Source: Methylocystis sp. H62
Lineage (GTDB): Bacteria; Pseudomonadota; Alphaproteobacteria; Rhizobiales; Beijerinckiaceae
NCBI RefSeq assembly: GCF_015709515.1
Contig: NZ_JADNQZ010000043.1
Span: 1 to 64,000, forward strand
DNA length: 64,000 nucleotides
Reading direction: 5' to 3'
Shown: positions 1-8,286 of the stretch, one piece after another
How the letters are laid out: each line of letters begins with the position of its first letter
Numbering within the stretch: position 1 is the first letter of the stretch
The notes under the pieces: generated by a model
Databases searched by the model: none
Told to the model about the DNA's origin: nothing
The model's input: the letters and a program-made list of their open reading frames with translations, nothing else
Position numbers and translations under genes: made by a program

Positions 1-291
1 GCGGATCGCCGGCGCGAAGCGCGGCTTGGTGCGCAGTTGATAGCCGCCAGCGACATAAACGAGGTCGTATGGCCTTGCGCGCAAATCGTCGCGGATGTCG
101 GCAATCAGCTCGTCGAGGTTGCAGGTCGAGCCGACGACCCGTGCGAGCGCCTCGCGCGGTACGGGGCTTGGCGCGGCGAAAATGACGGCTTCGACGCGCC
201 CCATCCACTCGCGCCAGCGCACGGCTTCCGGTAACTCCATGAGCACGGGATCAAACGAGTCGTGCAGCTCGTTATTTTGGGGGCGGCCCAT
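1..291 (-). CDS. scpB: SMC-Scp complex subunit ScpB, plasmid type (3' part outside window)
   Basis: Reading the minus strand from the ATG at 291 gives 97 open codons running off the window edge. The translation contains VEAVIFAAPSPVPREALARV followed by NLDELIADIRDDL and YDLVYVAGGYQLRTKPRF, the winged-helix pattern of ScpB. ScpB partners with ScpA and SMC in chromosome condensation. Divergent ScpB copies are known on alphaproteobacterial plasmids next to a DUF1403 gene and a tyrosine recombinase, as here. The next gene upstream on the same strand ends at 408, so the two probably share a transcript. The C-terminal half cannot be seen, so whether the gene is intact is unknown. Confidence 0.8.
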   Translation of the reverse strand, partial: MGRPQNNELHDSFDPVLMELPEAVRWREWMGRVEAVIFAAPSPVPREALARVVGSTCNLDELIADIRDDLRARPYDLVYVAGGYQLRTKPRFAPAIR

Positions 292-407
292 GTTTGCGCC
301 TCTTCTTGCCGCGTTTGCTTCATCGGAGCCGCTTGCACTTTGCTCGACAACAATTTTCAAAACGCGTTTCCCGCGCCGAACCGGCATCCACTTCGGCTGG
401 AAACGCT

Positions 408-1709
408 TCAGAGCCCATAAAGCCGGAAGCTCGATCGCCCCGACAGTTCGTGCACCGCGTCAAGTTCAATGAGCCGATCGAAAAGACGCCGCGCGCCGCG
501 GTCCGAGAGCCCTGCCGTTTTCGCCGCGCGCGCCGGCGCGACGCAATCATCGGCGACCAACATGTCGATCACCCGCAACGCGTCCTTGGCGCGCAGCTTT
601 GGCGCGGCGTCGAGAAGTTTTTGCGTCTGGCGCGACAAGGCGCCAGCGAGATCCATCGCCTCACCCGCGGCGAGCGCGTAGGCGCCGGCGAGCGCGTTCG
701 ACCAGTCGCGGTCGCCTGGACGCGGTCGCCGGCCGTTTGGGGGGCGGCGCAATGCGGGGTGAGCGATCACCGTGGCCAGCAGCGGAACCGGCGCGTTCCA
801 GCCAAGTTTTTGCGCCAGGGCGACGTCGGCGAGCCAGAGCGCGAAGATCTCCGCGTCGATCGCTGGCACGGCCGCCAAATCATGCATCGCCCTTGCGCTC
901 GCGGCCGCCGCCGCGGCGAGCGGATCATTGGCGTTGGCGACGGTTTGTCGCAACGCCTCGGCAATACCCTGCGCGTCGAAGGCGCTCGGAGCCCCGACAT
1001 ATTCGGCGGCAAGCGACAACGTCGCCGCGTCAAATTTGATGGAACGCGCCGCAAACAGCCGAAACAGCCGATGCAGGCGGCCGGCCGGGCTGGTCTCGCC
1101 GCCGCAGCCGGAGAGATGCTCGGCGTCGCGGAGCGCCGCTTCGTCCTCGCGCAGCCGCGCGAGCCGCGCGCAGGCCGCGGCGGCCGTGAGCGCCAGGCGC
1201 TGGCGCAGCGCGCCCGAAAAAACCGGCTCGACGCCGAAGTTTTTGCCGGCATTAGAAACATCGACTGAGTCGCTGCTGGCGCTCGATATATCGGCGCCAG
1301 TCCCTAAGCCGGCGCTCGAAACATCGACGGCTCTATCGCCGGCGCGCGAAACATCGGCGCCGGCGCGCAAAATCTGATCGAGATGGGCGATGCCGGCGCC
1401 GGCGAGAAACATCGCGTTTCTGTCGCCGCCGTTGAGCCTCGCCCAACGCGGAAGCGGCTGGATTTCCGGAAGATTTGGGGGGCGCGACGGGTTTAGAGGA
1501 CGGCTTCGCACGACGCGCCGCGGGCGCGCCATCGCCACGGGTTCAAGGCTCAACGGGTGGGGCGAATCGCTTTCCAACATGCGCGGAATCGTAGGCGCGG
1601 AACGGGTCCAGCGGCAAGTACTGGCGGCGCTTTGTTTGCTGATGTCAGCCAAATTCCGCCGCGCTTGTCTTTCCTCCTTCATGTCCGATAATGTGGGCTT
1701 ATCGGACAT
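408..1709 (-). CDS. DUF1403 family protein
   Basis: A 433-residue reading frame on the minus strand, rich in Ala and Arg. The segment PRWARLNGGDRNAMFLAGAGIAHLDQIL and the helical C-terminal half resemble DUF1403, a family of unknown function found beside plasmid ScpB genes and tyrosine recombinases. A linker at about residues 110-155 carries four degenerate copies of an ADVSRAG/VDVSSAG/ADISSAS/VDVSNAG motif. The first ATG (1709) lies in the outer arm of a 29-bp inverted repeat. A later start such as the Met at 1580 is possible, because the first 43 residues look unlike the rest. The recombinase gene at 1834 is divergent. No enzyme motif is visible; a recombination accessory role is only inference from context. 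Confidence 0.7.
   Translation of the reverse strand: MSDKPTLSDMKEERQARRNLADISKQSAASTCRWTRSAPTIPRMLESDSPHPLSLEPVAMARPRRVVRSRPLNPSRPPNLPEIQPLPRWARLNGGDRNAMFLAGAGIAHLDQILRAGADVSRAGDRAVDVSSAGLGTGADISSASSDSVDVSNAGKNFGVEPVFSGALRQRLALTAAAACARLARLREDEAALRDAEHLSGCGGETSPAGRLHRLFRLFAARSIKFDAATLSLAAEYVGAPSAFDAQGIAEALRQTVANANDPLAAAAAASARAMHDLAAVPAIDAEIFALWLADVALAQKLGWNAPVPLLATVIAHPALRRPPNGRRPRPGDRDWSNALAGAYALAAGEAMDLAGALSRQTQKLLDAAPKLRAKDALRVIDMLVADDCVAPARAAKTAGLSDRGARRLFDRLIELDAVHELSGRSSFRLYGL
1681..1709. repeat. 29-bp perfect inverted repeat, candidate recombinase core site
   Basis: Two 11-bp arms, ATGTCCGATAA and TTATCGGACAT, match perfectly around a 7-bp spacer (TGTGGGC). The geometry resembles tyrosine recombinase core sites (two 11-13 bp arms, 6-8 bp spacer). 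It lies between the divergent DUF1403 gene and the recombinase gene starting at 1834. It could instead be an operator. Function is inferred. Confidence 0.6.
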
Positions 1710-1833
1710 GATTCGAAACCGGCGGACTTCCGGGCGAAAATGGCCGAAATCGACCTCAGAGAGCCTTCCGAGGCGTCGGAATTTTTGCGCTCGAAACGAC
1801 GCAGGACCCTAGCCGGACCGAAAAGAGGACGAG

Positions 1834-2871
1834 ATGGCGGACATCGACGACGACTTCGAAGATGACCCCGCGCCCCTCACGGAGCGGCCCCCCTCCCCCC
1901 ATCTCACGGCGCTCTCCGAAAAGGCGCGCGATTACGCCCGCAACGCCCGCGCGGACAACACCCAGCGCGCCTATGACGCCGACTGGCGGCAATTCGCCGC
2001 CTGGCTGCGCCGGCAGGGCCTCGATCCCCTCCCCCCGGACCCGCAAACCGTCGGCCTCTATCTCGCCGCCTGTGTCGAGGGTTCCCCCGGCCGCGATCCT
2101 TTGAGCGTCGCGTCGCTGGAGCGCCGGCTTGCCGGCATTTGCTGGCATTACCGCCAGCGCGGCGAACCGCTCGATACGTCAGATCGGCATATTTCGACGG
2201 TGCTCGCCGGCATTCGCCGCGCCCATGGTCGCCCGCCGCTCCAAAAGGAGGCGATCTTCGCTGACGAACTATTGGCGATGCTCAGCGTCCTCGACATGGA
2301 TCTGCGCGGCATCCGCGACCGCGCCATTCTGGCGATCGGCTTTGCCGGCGGCCTGCGCCGTTCGGAAATCGTCGGGCTCGATTGCGGCCCGGATCAGACC
2401 GAGGGTGGCGCCGGGTGGGTCGAGATTCTCGACGGCGGCGCGGTGCTGCAGATTTCTGGCAAGACCGGCTGGCGCGAGGTCGAAATCGGCCGCGGATCGC
2501 GTCCCGAAACCTGTCCCGTCGCCCTGCTCGAGACCTGGATGCGGCTCGGCCGGATTAATCAGGGCCCGCTGTTTCGGCCGATCGCGCGCAAGAACGGCGG
2601 CGTCGCCGCCGAGCGGCTGACCGATAAACATGTCGCCCGTCTGGTGCAGAAAACCGCGCTCGCCGCCGGCATTCGCGGCGATTTAACCGAGGGCGAGCGG
2701 CGTCTCGCCTTTGGCGGCCACAGCCTGCGCGCCGGCCTCGCCTCCTCGGCGCAAATCGAGGAGGCGCTTGTGCAAAAACATCTCGGCCACGCCTCCCCCG
2801 AAATGACCCGCCGCTACCAGCGCAAACGCGATCGTTTTAGGGTCAATCTGACCAAGGCGGCAGGCCTTTAG
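1834..2871 (+). CDS. tyrosine recombinase / site-specific integrase
   Basis: This 345-residue protein has a SAM-like core-binding domain (about 25-130, with NTQRAYDADWRQFAAWL) and a tyrosine recombinase catalytic domain. The visible catalytic set is complete: Arg175 in GGLRRSE, Lys210 in SGKTG, His296 and Arg299 in GGHSLRAG, His319 in LGHAS and the nucleophile Tyr328 in TRRY. It should cut and rejoin DNA at paired inverted arms. A fitting candidate site lies just upstream at 1681-1709. Likely roles are plasmid multimer resolution or integration; the sequence does not decide. It is convergent with the toxin-antitoxin pair, ending 3 bp before it. Confidence 0.92.
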   Translation: MADIDDDFEDDPAPLTERPPSPHLTALSEKARDYARNARADNTQRAYDADWRQFAAWLRRQGLDPLPPDPQTVGLYLAACVEGSPGRDPLSVASLERRLAGICWHYRQRGEPLDTSDRHISTVLAGIRRAHGRPPLQKEAIFADELLAMLSVLDMDLRGIRDRAILAIGFAGGLRRSEIVGLDCGPDQTEGGAGWVEILDGGAVLQISGKTGWREVEIGRGSRPETCPVALLETWMRLGRINQGPLFRPIARKNGGVAAERLTDKHVARLVQKTALAAGIRGDLTEGERRLAFGGHSLRAGLASSAQIEEALVQKHLGHASPEMTRRYQRKRDRFRVNLTKAAGL

Positions 2872-2874
2872 AGG

Positions 2875-3204
2875 CTAGCTCATCTCGATCAAGCTTTCGC
2901 CGCGTTCCAAGGCGTCGATCATTCGTGGCAGCACAGCCCCGAACCAAACCAGCAATTCGCGCCGCCGCGTGTTGGGCCGTCTGATCCAGACAATTTGCGG
3001 CCCGGCGTTCTTCATCACCTTGCGCTGCGCGAAGTCCTCGTCCTTGGAGACGATCACCGCTCCAACGCTGACCGCATAGGCCCAAATCGCATGGTCTTTT
3101 GCGCCGCCAAGGCCGACGTCGCCGACATGTTCGGCCTCATATCCAGCCGCGACAAGCCATCGGGCGAGCGCCGGCGGCAATTGCGCATCGACAAGAAATC
3201 GCAT
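2875..3204 (-). CDS. DUF5615 PIN-like protein, probable toxin
   Basis: A 109-residue protein beginning MRFLVDAQLPPALARWL, with the acidic residue of the PIN-like fold in the first strand (Asp6) and VIVSKDEDFAQR at about residues 51-62. This is the DUF5615 (Mut7-C-like PIN) pattern. Members are normally encoded directly after a DUF433 protein as a type II toxin-antitoxin pair, and that is the arrangement here: the start codon overlaps the antitoxin stop by one base (TAATG), implying translational coupling. RNase activity is inferred from the fold. Its place beside the replication genes suits a plasmid addiction function. Confidence 0.8.
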   Translation of the reverse strand: MRFLVDAQLPPALARWLVAAGYEAEHVGDVGLGGAKDHAIWAYAVSVGAVIVSKDEDFAQRKVMKNAGPQIVWIRRPNTRRRELLVWFGAVLPRMIDALERGESLIEMS

Positions 3205-3428
3205 TATGCGACATGCAAGATCGGATGATCGCTCTGACGTGCGGCGAATTCCAGGACGGCGGCGATATCCGCCGCTTCAAGCAGCGGATAGTCCGCGAGA
3301 ATCTCGTCGTGCGAGGCGCCCGCCGCCAATAAGTCAAGCACGTCCTTGACTCGGATGCGCAAGCCTCGAATGCAGGGACGCCCGCCGCACTGCTGCGGGT
3401 CGACCGTGATGCGATGAAGTTCACTCAC
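3204..3428 (-). CDS. DUF433 family protein, probable antitoxin
   Basis: A 74-residue protein with the DUF433 signature: RITVDPQQCGGRPCIRGLRI, then an HTH-like segment VKDVLDLLAAGASHDEILADYP. DUF433 proteins pair with DUF5615/PIN toxins, and the next gene is such a toxin, overlapping by one base. The protein presumably neutralises the toxin and may autoregulate through the HTH. Its start at 3428 precedes about 130 bp without a gene. Confidence 0.8.
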   Translation of the reverse strand: MSELHRITVDPQQCGGRPCIRGLRIRVKDVLDLLAAGASHDEILADYPLLEAADIAAVLEFAARQSDHPILHVA

Positions 3429-3557
3429 TCCTGCGCCCCTTGTTGCGCCGCTTGGCGCTCTAACTTATTTGGGCAAGTATAGCCGAAATCCTACCGTTTG
3501 CGATTGGATCGAATTCGCACAGGCGGGGCCTGATCGAGGTCGAACCGCTGCCGTTGT

Positions 3558-3867
3558 TCAGCCTTCGTCCTCGGCAAACCTAGCTCTGAGGACGGCCATC
3601 CAGTTGCCCGCCGACGGACTCCGCGAATGGCGCAACGGACCGTAGGTGGCGGCGGCGGTCAGCGCCTGCGCGGCGATGTCGCCCGCTCGGGTCAAGAGGA
3701 GCGGGCTCGGCCTTCCTTGTCGTCGCCAGGGGACAAAGGTCAATGATTTTGACCAATGCATCGGAAAGAATGGCGAGTTGGGTCGTCGTATCAATCATGG
3801 CGTCCGCCTCCCTCGATCGGCAACGATAATCGCCAAATCCACGGCAGCGAAAGCCCACGCCTATCAC
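3558..3867 (-). pseudogene. small unknown ORF, apparently frameshifted
   Basis: Two overlapping minus-strand frames look like parts of one protein. One contains MIDTTTQLAILSDALVKIID and the other TRAGDIAAQALTAAATYG. A shift near 3700 would join them into about 70 residues ending at 3558. No family is recognised. It overlaps the repC stop by four bases, so it could be the last cistron of the rep transcript. Alternatively both frames are noise. Confidence 0.3.
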
Positions 3868-5231
3868 CCCGCTTGCTGCCGGTCGCGCGCCGCTCTTGCG
3901 GCCTTGCCGCGCAGCAGCGCCATCAAAACCGGCCCCAGCGAGAATTGCCCTTCCCGCGCTTTTCCGGTTAGCACCCGCAAATAGCCGCCGGCGGATTTGA
4001 TTTCCTCACCCCGCTGCAGGATTGCGGCGATGACGATCGAGGCGTCATGCTCGCCCAAAACGTTGAGCGCCTGTTTCCAGGCGTCAGGCGAGACGCCGAG
4101 CGCCGATCGGACAATCGTCGCAGCGTCGATGAGATCGCGCCAGCAGGAAATCTCGCCGTGTTTGCCGTAGTCGACGATGTCGGGACAGGCCTGCAGCACC
4201 ATGCCGAGGGGGTAGCTTCGCGTCGATGTCGCCTGTCGCGCCTCAATTCCGGGACTTGCCTCAGCTTCTGCACCCCCTACCCTTTCAGCTTCCGGCTTTT
4301 CCGGCATTGACCTGAGCGGTTCGGCCCTGCCTTTTTGAAGGCTAGGTTCAATATCAGGAATGTTTGTGATTTGATTCTGTATATGACGCTCAGTCTGGGA
4401 CTCATTGGCGCTTCTTTTTTGCTGTTTTACGTGAGTTTCCAATAGATTCTGGATTTTCGCTGCGAAGGCCGTCAATTCGCCCGCCAAAGCCTCCAGCTCG
4501 GCCCGCCCGAGACTGCGCGAGTAACGCGCCGAAAGGGCTTGGGAACGCCCATAGAGGCCTTCCCAGTCGCCAATCTCCTGCCCGTCGATCGAGACCCGCG
4601 CGAAGCGAACGCCCTCCTCCATGCCGGTCTCGATCATCTTGACGATGTCGCGCCGAACCAGCGTGATCCTTTCCCGCAGGAGAGCGATGGCGCGGTTCTC
4701 GACTCGCACTTCTTCGGCGAGGTTTTCGATCTCCGCTGCGCGCGCGATCAAGGGCGTCAGATCAAAGCCGAAGGCTTCCGCAATTTCTCCGCCCTGCCCT
4801 CGCCGCGCGAAACGTTTGCCGTTCGGCGAGTCGCGGCGGATGATGAGCCCCGCTTCGACAAGTGACGCGAGATGCCGACGCAACGTCGCCGGCGCCATGC
4901 CGTGAGCGCGGATAGAAAGCTCGCGGTTCGATGGGAACACCACAATTCCGGGAGTTGGCGAATCACTCTCCCCCTCGCCGACTTCGGCCTCGGGAAGGGT
5001 CAGCGCGGTTTCTTGGTGGAAGCTGAGCAAGGCGTGTAAAACTGAGAGCGCCCGGTCGGTGATGCCGAGCGGCTCTTTGGCTTCCGTGAGCGCGCGGAAC
5101 AGGCGCCACTTATGGACGACCGTCTCGGACGCGTCAGGTTTTGACGCGAAATCCCGCGTCGCCGCCTGCGCCGCCACCATGGCGAGCGACAACGGCCGCC
5201 GCCCGAAGGGTGTCGTTGAATATGTGCGCAT
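3864..5231 (-). CDS. repC: plasmid replication initiator RepC
   Basis: A 455-residue protein starting MRTYSTTPFGRRPLSLAMVA, the conserved RepC N-terminus, followed by VHKWRLFRALTEAK and the winged-helix segment FPSNRELSIRAHGMAPATLR. RepC is the replication initiator of repABC replicons and in studied members acts at an origin inside its own gene. It is the third gene of the operon. The 186-bp gap after repB holds a predicted counter-transcribed RNA on the opposite strand. The length is somewhat above the usual 400-440 residues; a polar Gln/Glu-rich linker (about 270-330) joins the DNA-binding part to the C-terminal helical domain. Confidence 0.93.
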   Translation of the reverse strand: MRTYSTTPFGRRPLSLAMVAAQAATRDFASKPDASETVVHKWRLFRALTEAKEPLGITDRALSVLHALLSFHQETALTLPEAEVGEGESDSPTPGIVVFPSNRELSIRAHGMAPATLRRHLASLVEAGLIIRRDSPNGKRFARRGQGGEIAEAFGFDLTPLIARAAEIENLAEEVRVENRAIALLRERITLVRRDIVKMIETGMEEGVRFARVSIDGQEIGDWEGLYGRSQALSARYSRSLGRAELEALAGELTAFAAKIQNLLETHVKQQKRSANESQTERHIQNQITNIPDIEPSLQKGRAEPLRSMPEKPEAERVGGAEAEASPGIEARQATSTRSYPLGMVLQACPDIVDYGKHGEISCWRDLIDAATIVRSALGVSPDAWKQALNVLGEHDASIVIAAILQRGEEIKSAGGYLRVLTGKAREGQFSLGPVLMALLRGKAARAARDRQQAG

Positions 5232-5285
5232 GATCTTTGCCTCGTTCAGGCAAAAGAAATCTGCTCGCCGAAACGGCGCCGACTC

Positions 5286-5314
5286 TTGACAGCGATTCGC
5301 GGAAGTGTGATTCT
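5286..5314 (+). promoter_or_regulatory. predicted sigma-70 promoter of the repABC antisense RNA
   Basis: TTGACA at 5286-5291 is followed after exactly 17 bp by GATTCT at 5309-5314, on the strand opposite repC. It sits in the repB-repC gap where repABC plasmids encode their counter-transcribed RNA. The -35 is perfect; the -10 matches four of six. Confidence 0.65.
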
Positions 5315-5320
5315 CTGAGT

Positions 5321-5376
5321 GCTAAGTCTGAGAAGGGCTTCCGGGCGGAGACGTTTTCGGGGGCCTTTTTCTTTTT
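5321..5376 (+). ncRNA. predicted counter-transcribed RNA (incA-type) controlling repC
   Basis: Transcription from the promoter at 5286-5314 should start near 5320 and end at the hairpin and T-run finishing near 5376, giving an RNA of about 55 nt complementary to the repC leader. repABC plasmids use such an RNA to limit RepC synthesis and set incompatibility. Placement, orientation and terminator fit; the exact ends are inferred. Confidence 0.65.
5336..5376 (+). terminator. rho-independent terminator of the antisense RNA
   Basis: GGCTTCC (5336-5342) can pair with GGGGGCC (5359-5365) with G-U pairs, followed by a T-rich tract TTTTTCTTTTT (5366-5376). Confidence 0.55.
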
Positions 5377-5417
5377 GCGAGTTTCCTTCTTTCCAGTATT
5401 TCTACGCAACAATCCGC

Positions 5418-6401
5418 TTACGCACGACGTGTGCGGAATTCCTCATAGAGATCGCTCAGGCGCTCAATGACATATGCGCCGAAGTCCGGCTCGGCCTTCT
5501 CATCGAAGCGGACGATGGTCGCCTTAGCGTCGCGGCTTATTCGCGCAAGCGCCGCGCCATCCGGGCGCTTCCAAACCTCGGCGCGGTCTGATGCGATTGA
5601 CTTGTCCGTAGCCGCTGTGAGCGCTCTTAGAAATCGAGTGTCAGAGTCAGCCGGAAAGTTCGGGTCGGAGAGGGCGGTTTCGACGCGAACAAGCGACTTG
5701 CGAGAGCGCAATAATTCGGCGAGCTGCAGCCAACGTCGTCGGCCAGCCCTTGGGGCCGGACCAATCGCGCGAACCAATGCCTCTGGCAGCGATCGAGCAA
5801 CGGTGATCATTTTCGAGAGGTCTGTTTTTTCCGTTGAGAGCGCCGCCATGATGACGCTGCGGTCGTGCCCGCTATCTTCGAGGGCTTTTGCGAACAGAGC
5901 GCGTTCGATGAAGGAAAGATCCCGGCGCGCAGTATTTTCAATTCCCTGCGCAATGATCAGCTGTCGATCATCGAGGTTGCGGACGACGGCTTTGATCTTG
6001 ATTCCGAGATCTTGCGCAGCCTTCAAACGTCGATGCCCATACGCTGCTTGATAGGAGCCGCCTTTCGTTGGATGCGGTCTTACGAGGATCGGCACCTCCT
6101 GTCCGTGAGAGCGGAGCGATTCCTTGAGCACCTGAAATTCGTGATCATCAGCGCTGGAAAGCCGGTCTCTTATGAACGAAACATCGATGCATTCAGGATC
6201 CAGTTCCACTACAGCAGCGCCTGTAGCGAGCGCCTCCTGCAGCGTCCGGGACTCTTCGGCCATCCGATCGAGCGTCAAGCTCATCGTCCTCACCGGGCCT
6301 GCAAGAACCCTGTCTGGGTTGGCGGCTTTGGAGGGTTCCGCGGAGTTGGCCGCGGCCAACTTGTTCTCGAGTAGCGATGTTATGATGTTCCGTCGGGTCA
6401 T
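5418..6401 (-). CDS. repB: plasmid partitioning protein RepB (ParB family)
   Basis: From the ATG at 6401 the protein is 327 residues (332 if the upstream ATG at 6416 is used). The ATG at 6401 overlaps the repA stop as ATGA, the usual coupling in repABC operons, so it is preferred. The ParB/Srx domain shows EVPILVRPHPTKGGSYQ and YGHRRLKAAQDLG, followed by ENTARRDLSFIERALFAKAL, the segment that contacts CTP and parS in ParB proteins. It should load on the parS palindromes at 6345-6360 (inside its own gene) and 7730-7745 and work with RepA in segregation. Confidence 0.93.
   Translation of the reverse strand: MTRRNIITSLLENKLAAANSAEPSKAANPDRVLAGPVRTMSLTLDRMAEESRTLQEALATGAAVVELDPECIDVSFIRDRLSSADDHEFQVLKESLRSHGQEVPILVRPHPTKGGSYQAAYGHRRLKAAQDLGIKIKAVVRNLDDRQLIIAQGIENTARRDLSFIERALFAKALEDSGHDRSVIMAALSTEKTDLSKMITVARSLPEALVRAIGPAPRAGRRRWLQLAELLRSRKSLVRVETALSDPNFPADSDTRFLRALTAATDKSIASDRAEVWKRPDGAALARISRDAKATIVRFDEKAEPDFGAYVIERLSDLYEEFRTRRA
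6345..6360. promoter_or_regulatory. parS: parS centromere site inside repB
   Basis: GTTGGCCGCGGCCAAC is a perfect 16-bp palindrome fitting the repABC parS consensus GTT-N4-GC-N4-AAC. It lies in the 5' part of repB. An identical copy lies upstream of repA. Confidence 0.85.
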
Positions 6402-7609
6402 GGAATCCGCCCCCATGTTCGAAGGATGAGCCCGAGAATTTCGCTGTTGACTGCTTCAAGCGACTCGATTGCGCGGTCGTAGGTCGCACGCCCGATCGCC
6501 CCGCGCTCGAGCTCGTAGAGCGATTGCTTCGTGAGGCCTGCGTCCGCAATGGCGGTCGACTTCCAAGCGGACGCCGCCAGAACCTCTTCGCCAAAAAGGC
6601 TGCGGAGAAGAGCCACTACTTGTGACTGCGGCCCGTCGTGCGGCTCGTGACGGGTGATTACATAGCGAATAAAATCGTGGCGCAGATCGCCGCCGGCCTT
6701 TCCCACTACCGCCATCAAGTCTGAGGCCATCAGCAAGAACTGCGACATGGAGGCAACGTCGACCATCTGGGGATGGATGGTGATCAGTAGCGCTGTCGCG
6801 GCGCAAAGGGCTCCAAGCGTCAGATAGCCAAGCTGCGGCGGACAATCGATCACGACGATGTCATAATCTGCCTCGACTTCCGCGAGCGCATGGCCAACGC
6901 GTTCGAAGAACATGCCGCCCGGCAGCCGCGAACCAAGAGCCAGCGCCTGCGGCGTTTCATGTTCAAACTCCATAAGCTCAAGATTGCCAGGAATAAGATC
7001 CAGTCCGTCAAAATAGGTCTTGCGAATGCAGTCCCGGACGGGATGACGGGCGTCTTCATACCGAATCGCCCCATAAATCGTGTCGCCTTCCTTGAGGTCG
7101 AATTCCGGCTGCAAGCCAAGCATGGCCGACAGAGATGCCTGAGGGTCAAGATCAACCCCAAGCACCCGAAATCCCGACATTGCTAAATATTGGGCAAGAT
7201 ACAGGCACGTCGTCGTTTTTGCCGATCCACCCTTAAAATTGACGCAGGCTATAGTTTGCATTTTTTCCCCAACGCGGCGGTGAGGCAAAACGGAAAGTGC
7301 TTCGCGTGGTTTCACCGTGGCAATGTGCCTGCGCAGCTCGTTAATTTGTACTAGGGAATAGGAGCGTCTCCCGGAGGCGCTTATTTCAGGCGCGGGCCCG
7401 ATCCCGTCGAGAGAGAGCTGCCGAAGATATCCATCCGACACATGCAAGAGTTTGGCGGCTTCCCCGGATGAAAAGGAGCGGAGTAATTTGTGACTGTCCG
7501 GCGGGAAAAGTCGGGAGCCGAGCGCCTGAAGCTGTTCGGACAACAGGCGAGCGTGGGCGGAAATTCGCGCATCTGATGGTGCTGTCGCCTCAACTGTCTG
7601 CGCGCCCAC
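6398..7609 (-). CDS. repA: plasmid partitioning ATPase RepA (ParA family)
   Basis: A 403-residue ParA-type ATPase. Residues 45-95 form a MerR-like winged HTH (SSGEAAKLLHVSDGYLRQLS) that in RepA proteins represses the operon. The deviant Walker A motif FKGGSAKTTT starts at about residue 125. The Walker A' aspartates are in GVDLDPQAS and Walker B is in YDIVVIDCPPQLGY. RepA drives segregation of RepB-parS complexes over the nucleoid. It is the first gene of repABC, transcribed leftwards from the region holding the 7730-7745 parS site. Length and motif order are typical. Confidence 0.94.
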   Translation of the reverse strand: MGAQTVEATAPSDARISAHARLLSEQLQALGSRLFPPDSHKLLRSFSSGEAAKLLHVSDGYLRQLSLDGIGPAPEISASGRRSYSLVQINELRRHIATVKPREALSVLPHRRVGEKMQTIACVNFKGGSAKTTTCLYLAQYLAMSGFRVLGVDLDPQASLSAMLGLQPEFDLKEGDTIYGAIRYEDARHPVRDCIRKTYFDGLDLIPGNLELMEFEHETPQALALGSRLPGGMFFERVGHALAEVEADYDIVVIDCPPQLGYLTLGALCAATALLITIHPQMVDVASMSQFLLMASDLMAVVGKAGGDLRHDFIRYVITRHEPHDGPQSQVVALLRSLFGEEVLAASAWKSTAIADAGLTKQSLYELERGAIGRATYDRAIESLEAVNSEILGLILRTWGRIP

Positions 7610-7729
7610 GATTTAATCCCGCGATACGATTTCAAGCACAAAATTGCTCTTCTTCCGTATCAGGAACACGATTCGGCTTCTTCAGCAATGGTTTTTGAGT
7701 AACCGAAAAGTTAACGGGTGTTTTACGAA

Positions 7730-7745
7730 GTTGGCCGCGGCCAAC
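7730..7745. promoter_or_regulatory. parS: parS centromere site upstream of repA
   Basis: A second exact copy of GTTGGCCGCGGCCAAC, 121 bp upstream of the repA start, where RepA-RepB complexes could both segregate the plasmid and repress the operon. Confidence 0.85.
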
Positions 7746-7958
7746 CGGCAACGCTTGCGCGCTGCCTTATCGAATCGTCACGCCGGAATTTCCCTCTTGC
7801 ACGCTTTATCTGCGAGGTTTTCGACGATACCGAACCCCGGGAAAACAATCCCGCCTGTCGGCAACTTCTCGAGCATCCCGTCATTGCGTTTGAAGGGCGC
7901 GGCGTTCTTGCGATGACAAGTCCTGGCCAGACGGGCCCAGCCGTCAGAGCGCGGTGAT

Positions 7959-8286
7959 TCACTTTTGAAGCCGGAGCAGGGACGCCAGACCGAGCCCGTC
8001 GGCCGCATAGAGTTCGGCGAGATGGTCGCGGAAGAATTCAAAGGCGTTCCGACGTTCAGTGAACGTTAGCCCCTGCACGATCAATCGCTTCAGTTCGACC
8101 GAACGGATTTCCCAGCCGTCCTGTTCGCCCGCGCGTGACGCTGCGCAGTTCGTTTCGCGATCGAGGCGCTCCGCTTCGCGATGAAAGAGTTTGCCGAAAG
8201 CGCAAAGCCGGTCGGGCAGGCGAGCTTCTGGCCGCGCATTGAGTAAAGAGACTTGAAAGCCACTCGACTGCGGATTCTAGCGCCAT
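7959..8286 (-). pseudogene. unknown ORF with a probable frameshift
   Basis: The minus strand from 8286 reads MALESAVEW. A shift near 8256 then continues the third frame as FQVSLLNARPEARLPDRL through AFGKLFHREAERL and LIVQGLTFTERRNAFEFF to a stop at 7959. The joined product would be about 109 residues with a plausible amphipathic composition, whereas the first frame alone degenerates. No family is recognised. The surrounding 7746-8690 stretch otherwise holds no gene I can support. Confidence 0.35.

Noticed and set aside
294-1268. 324-codon plus-strand ORF rich in Arg
   Set aside because: It is antisense to the DUF1403 gene, has no motif, and its composition is a GC-frame shadow.
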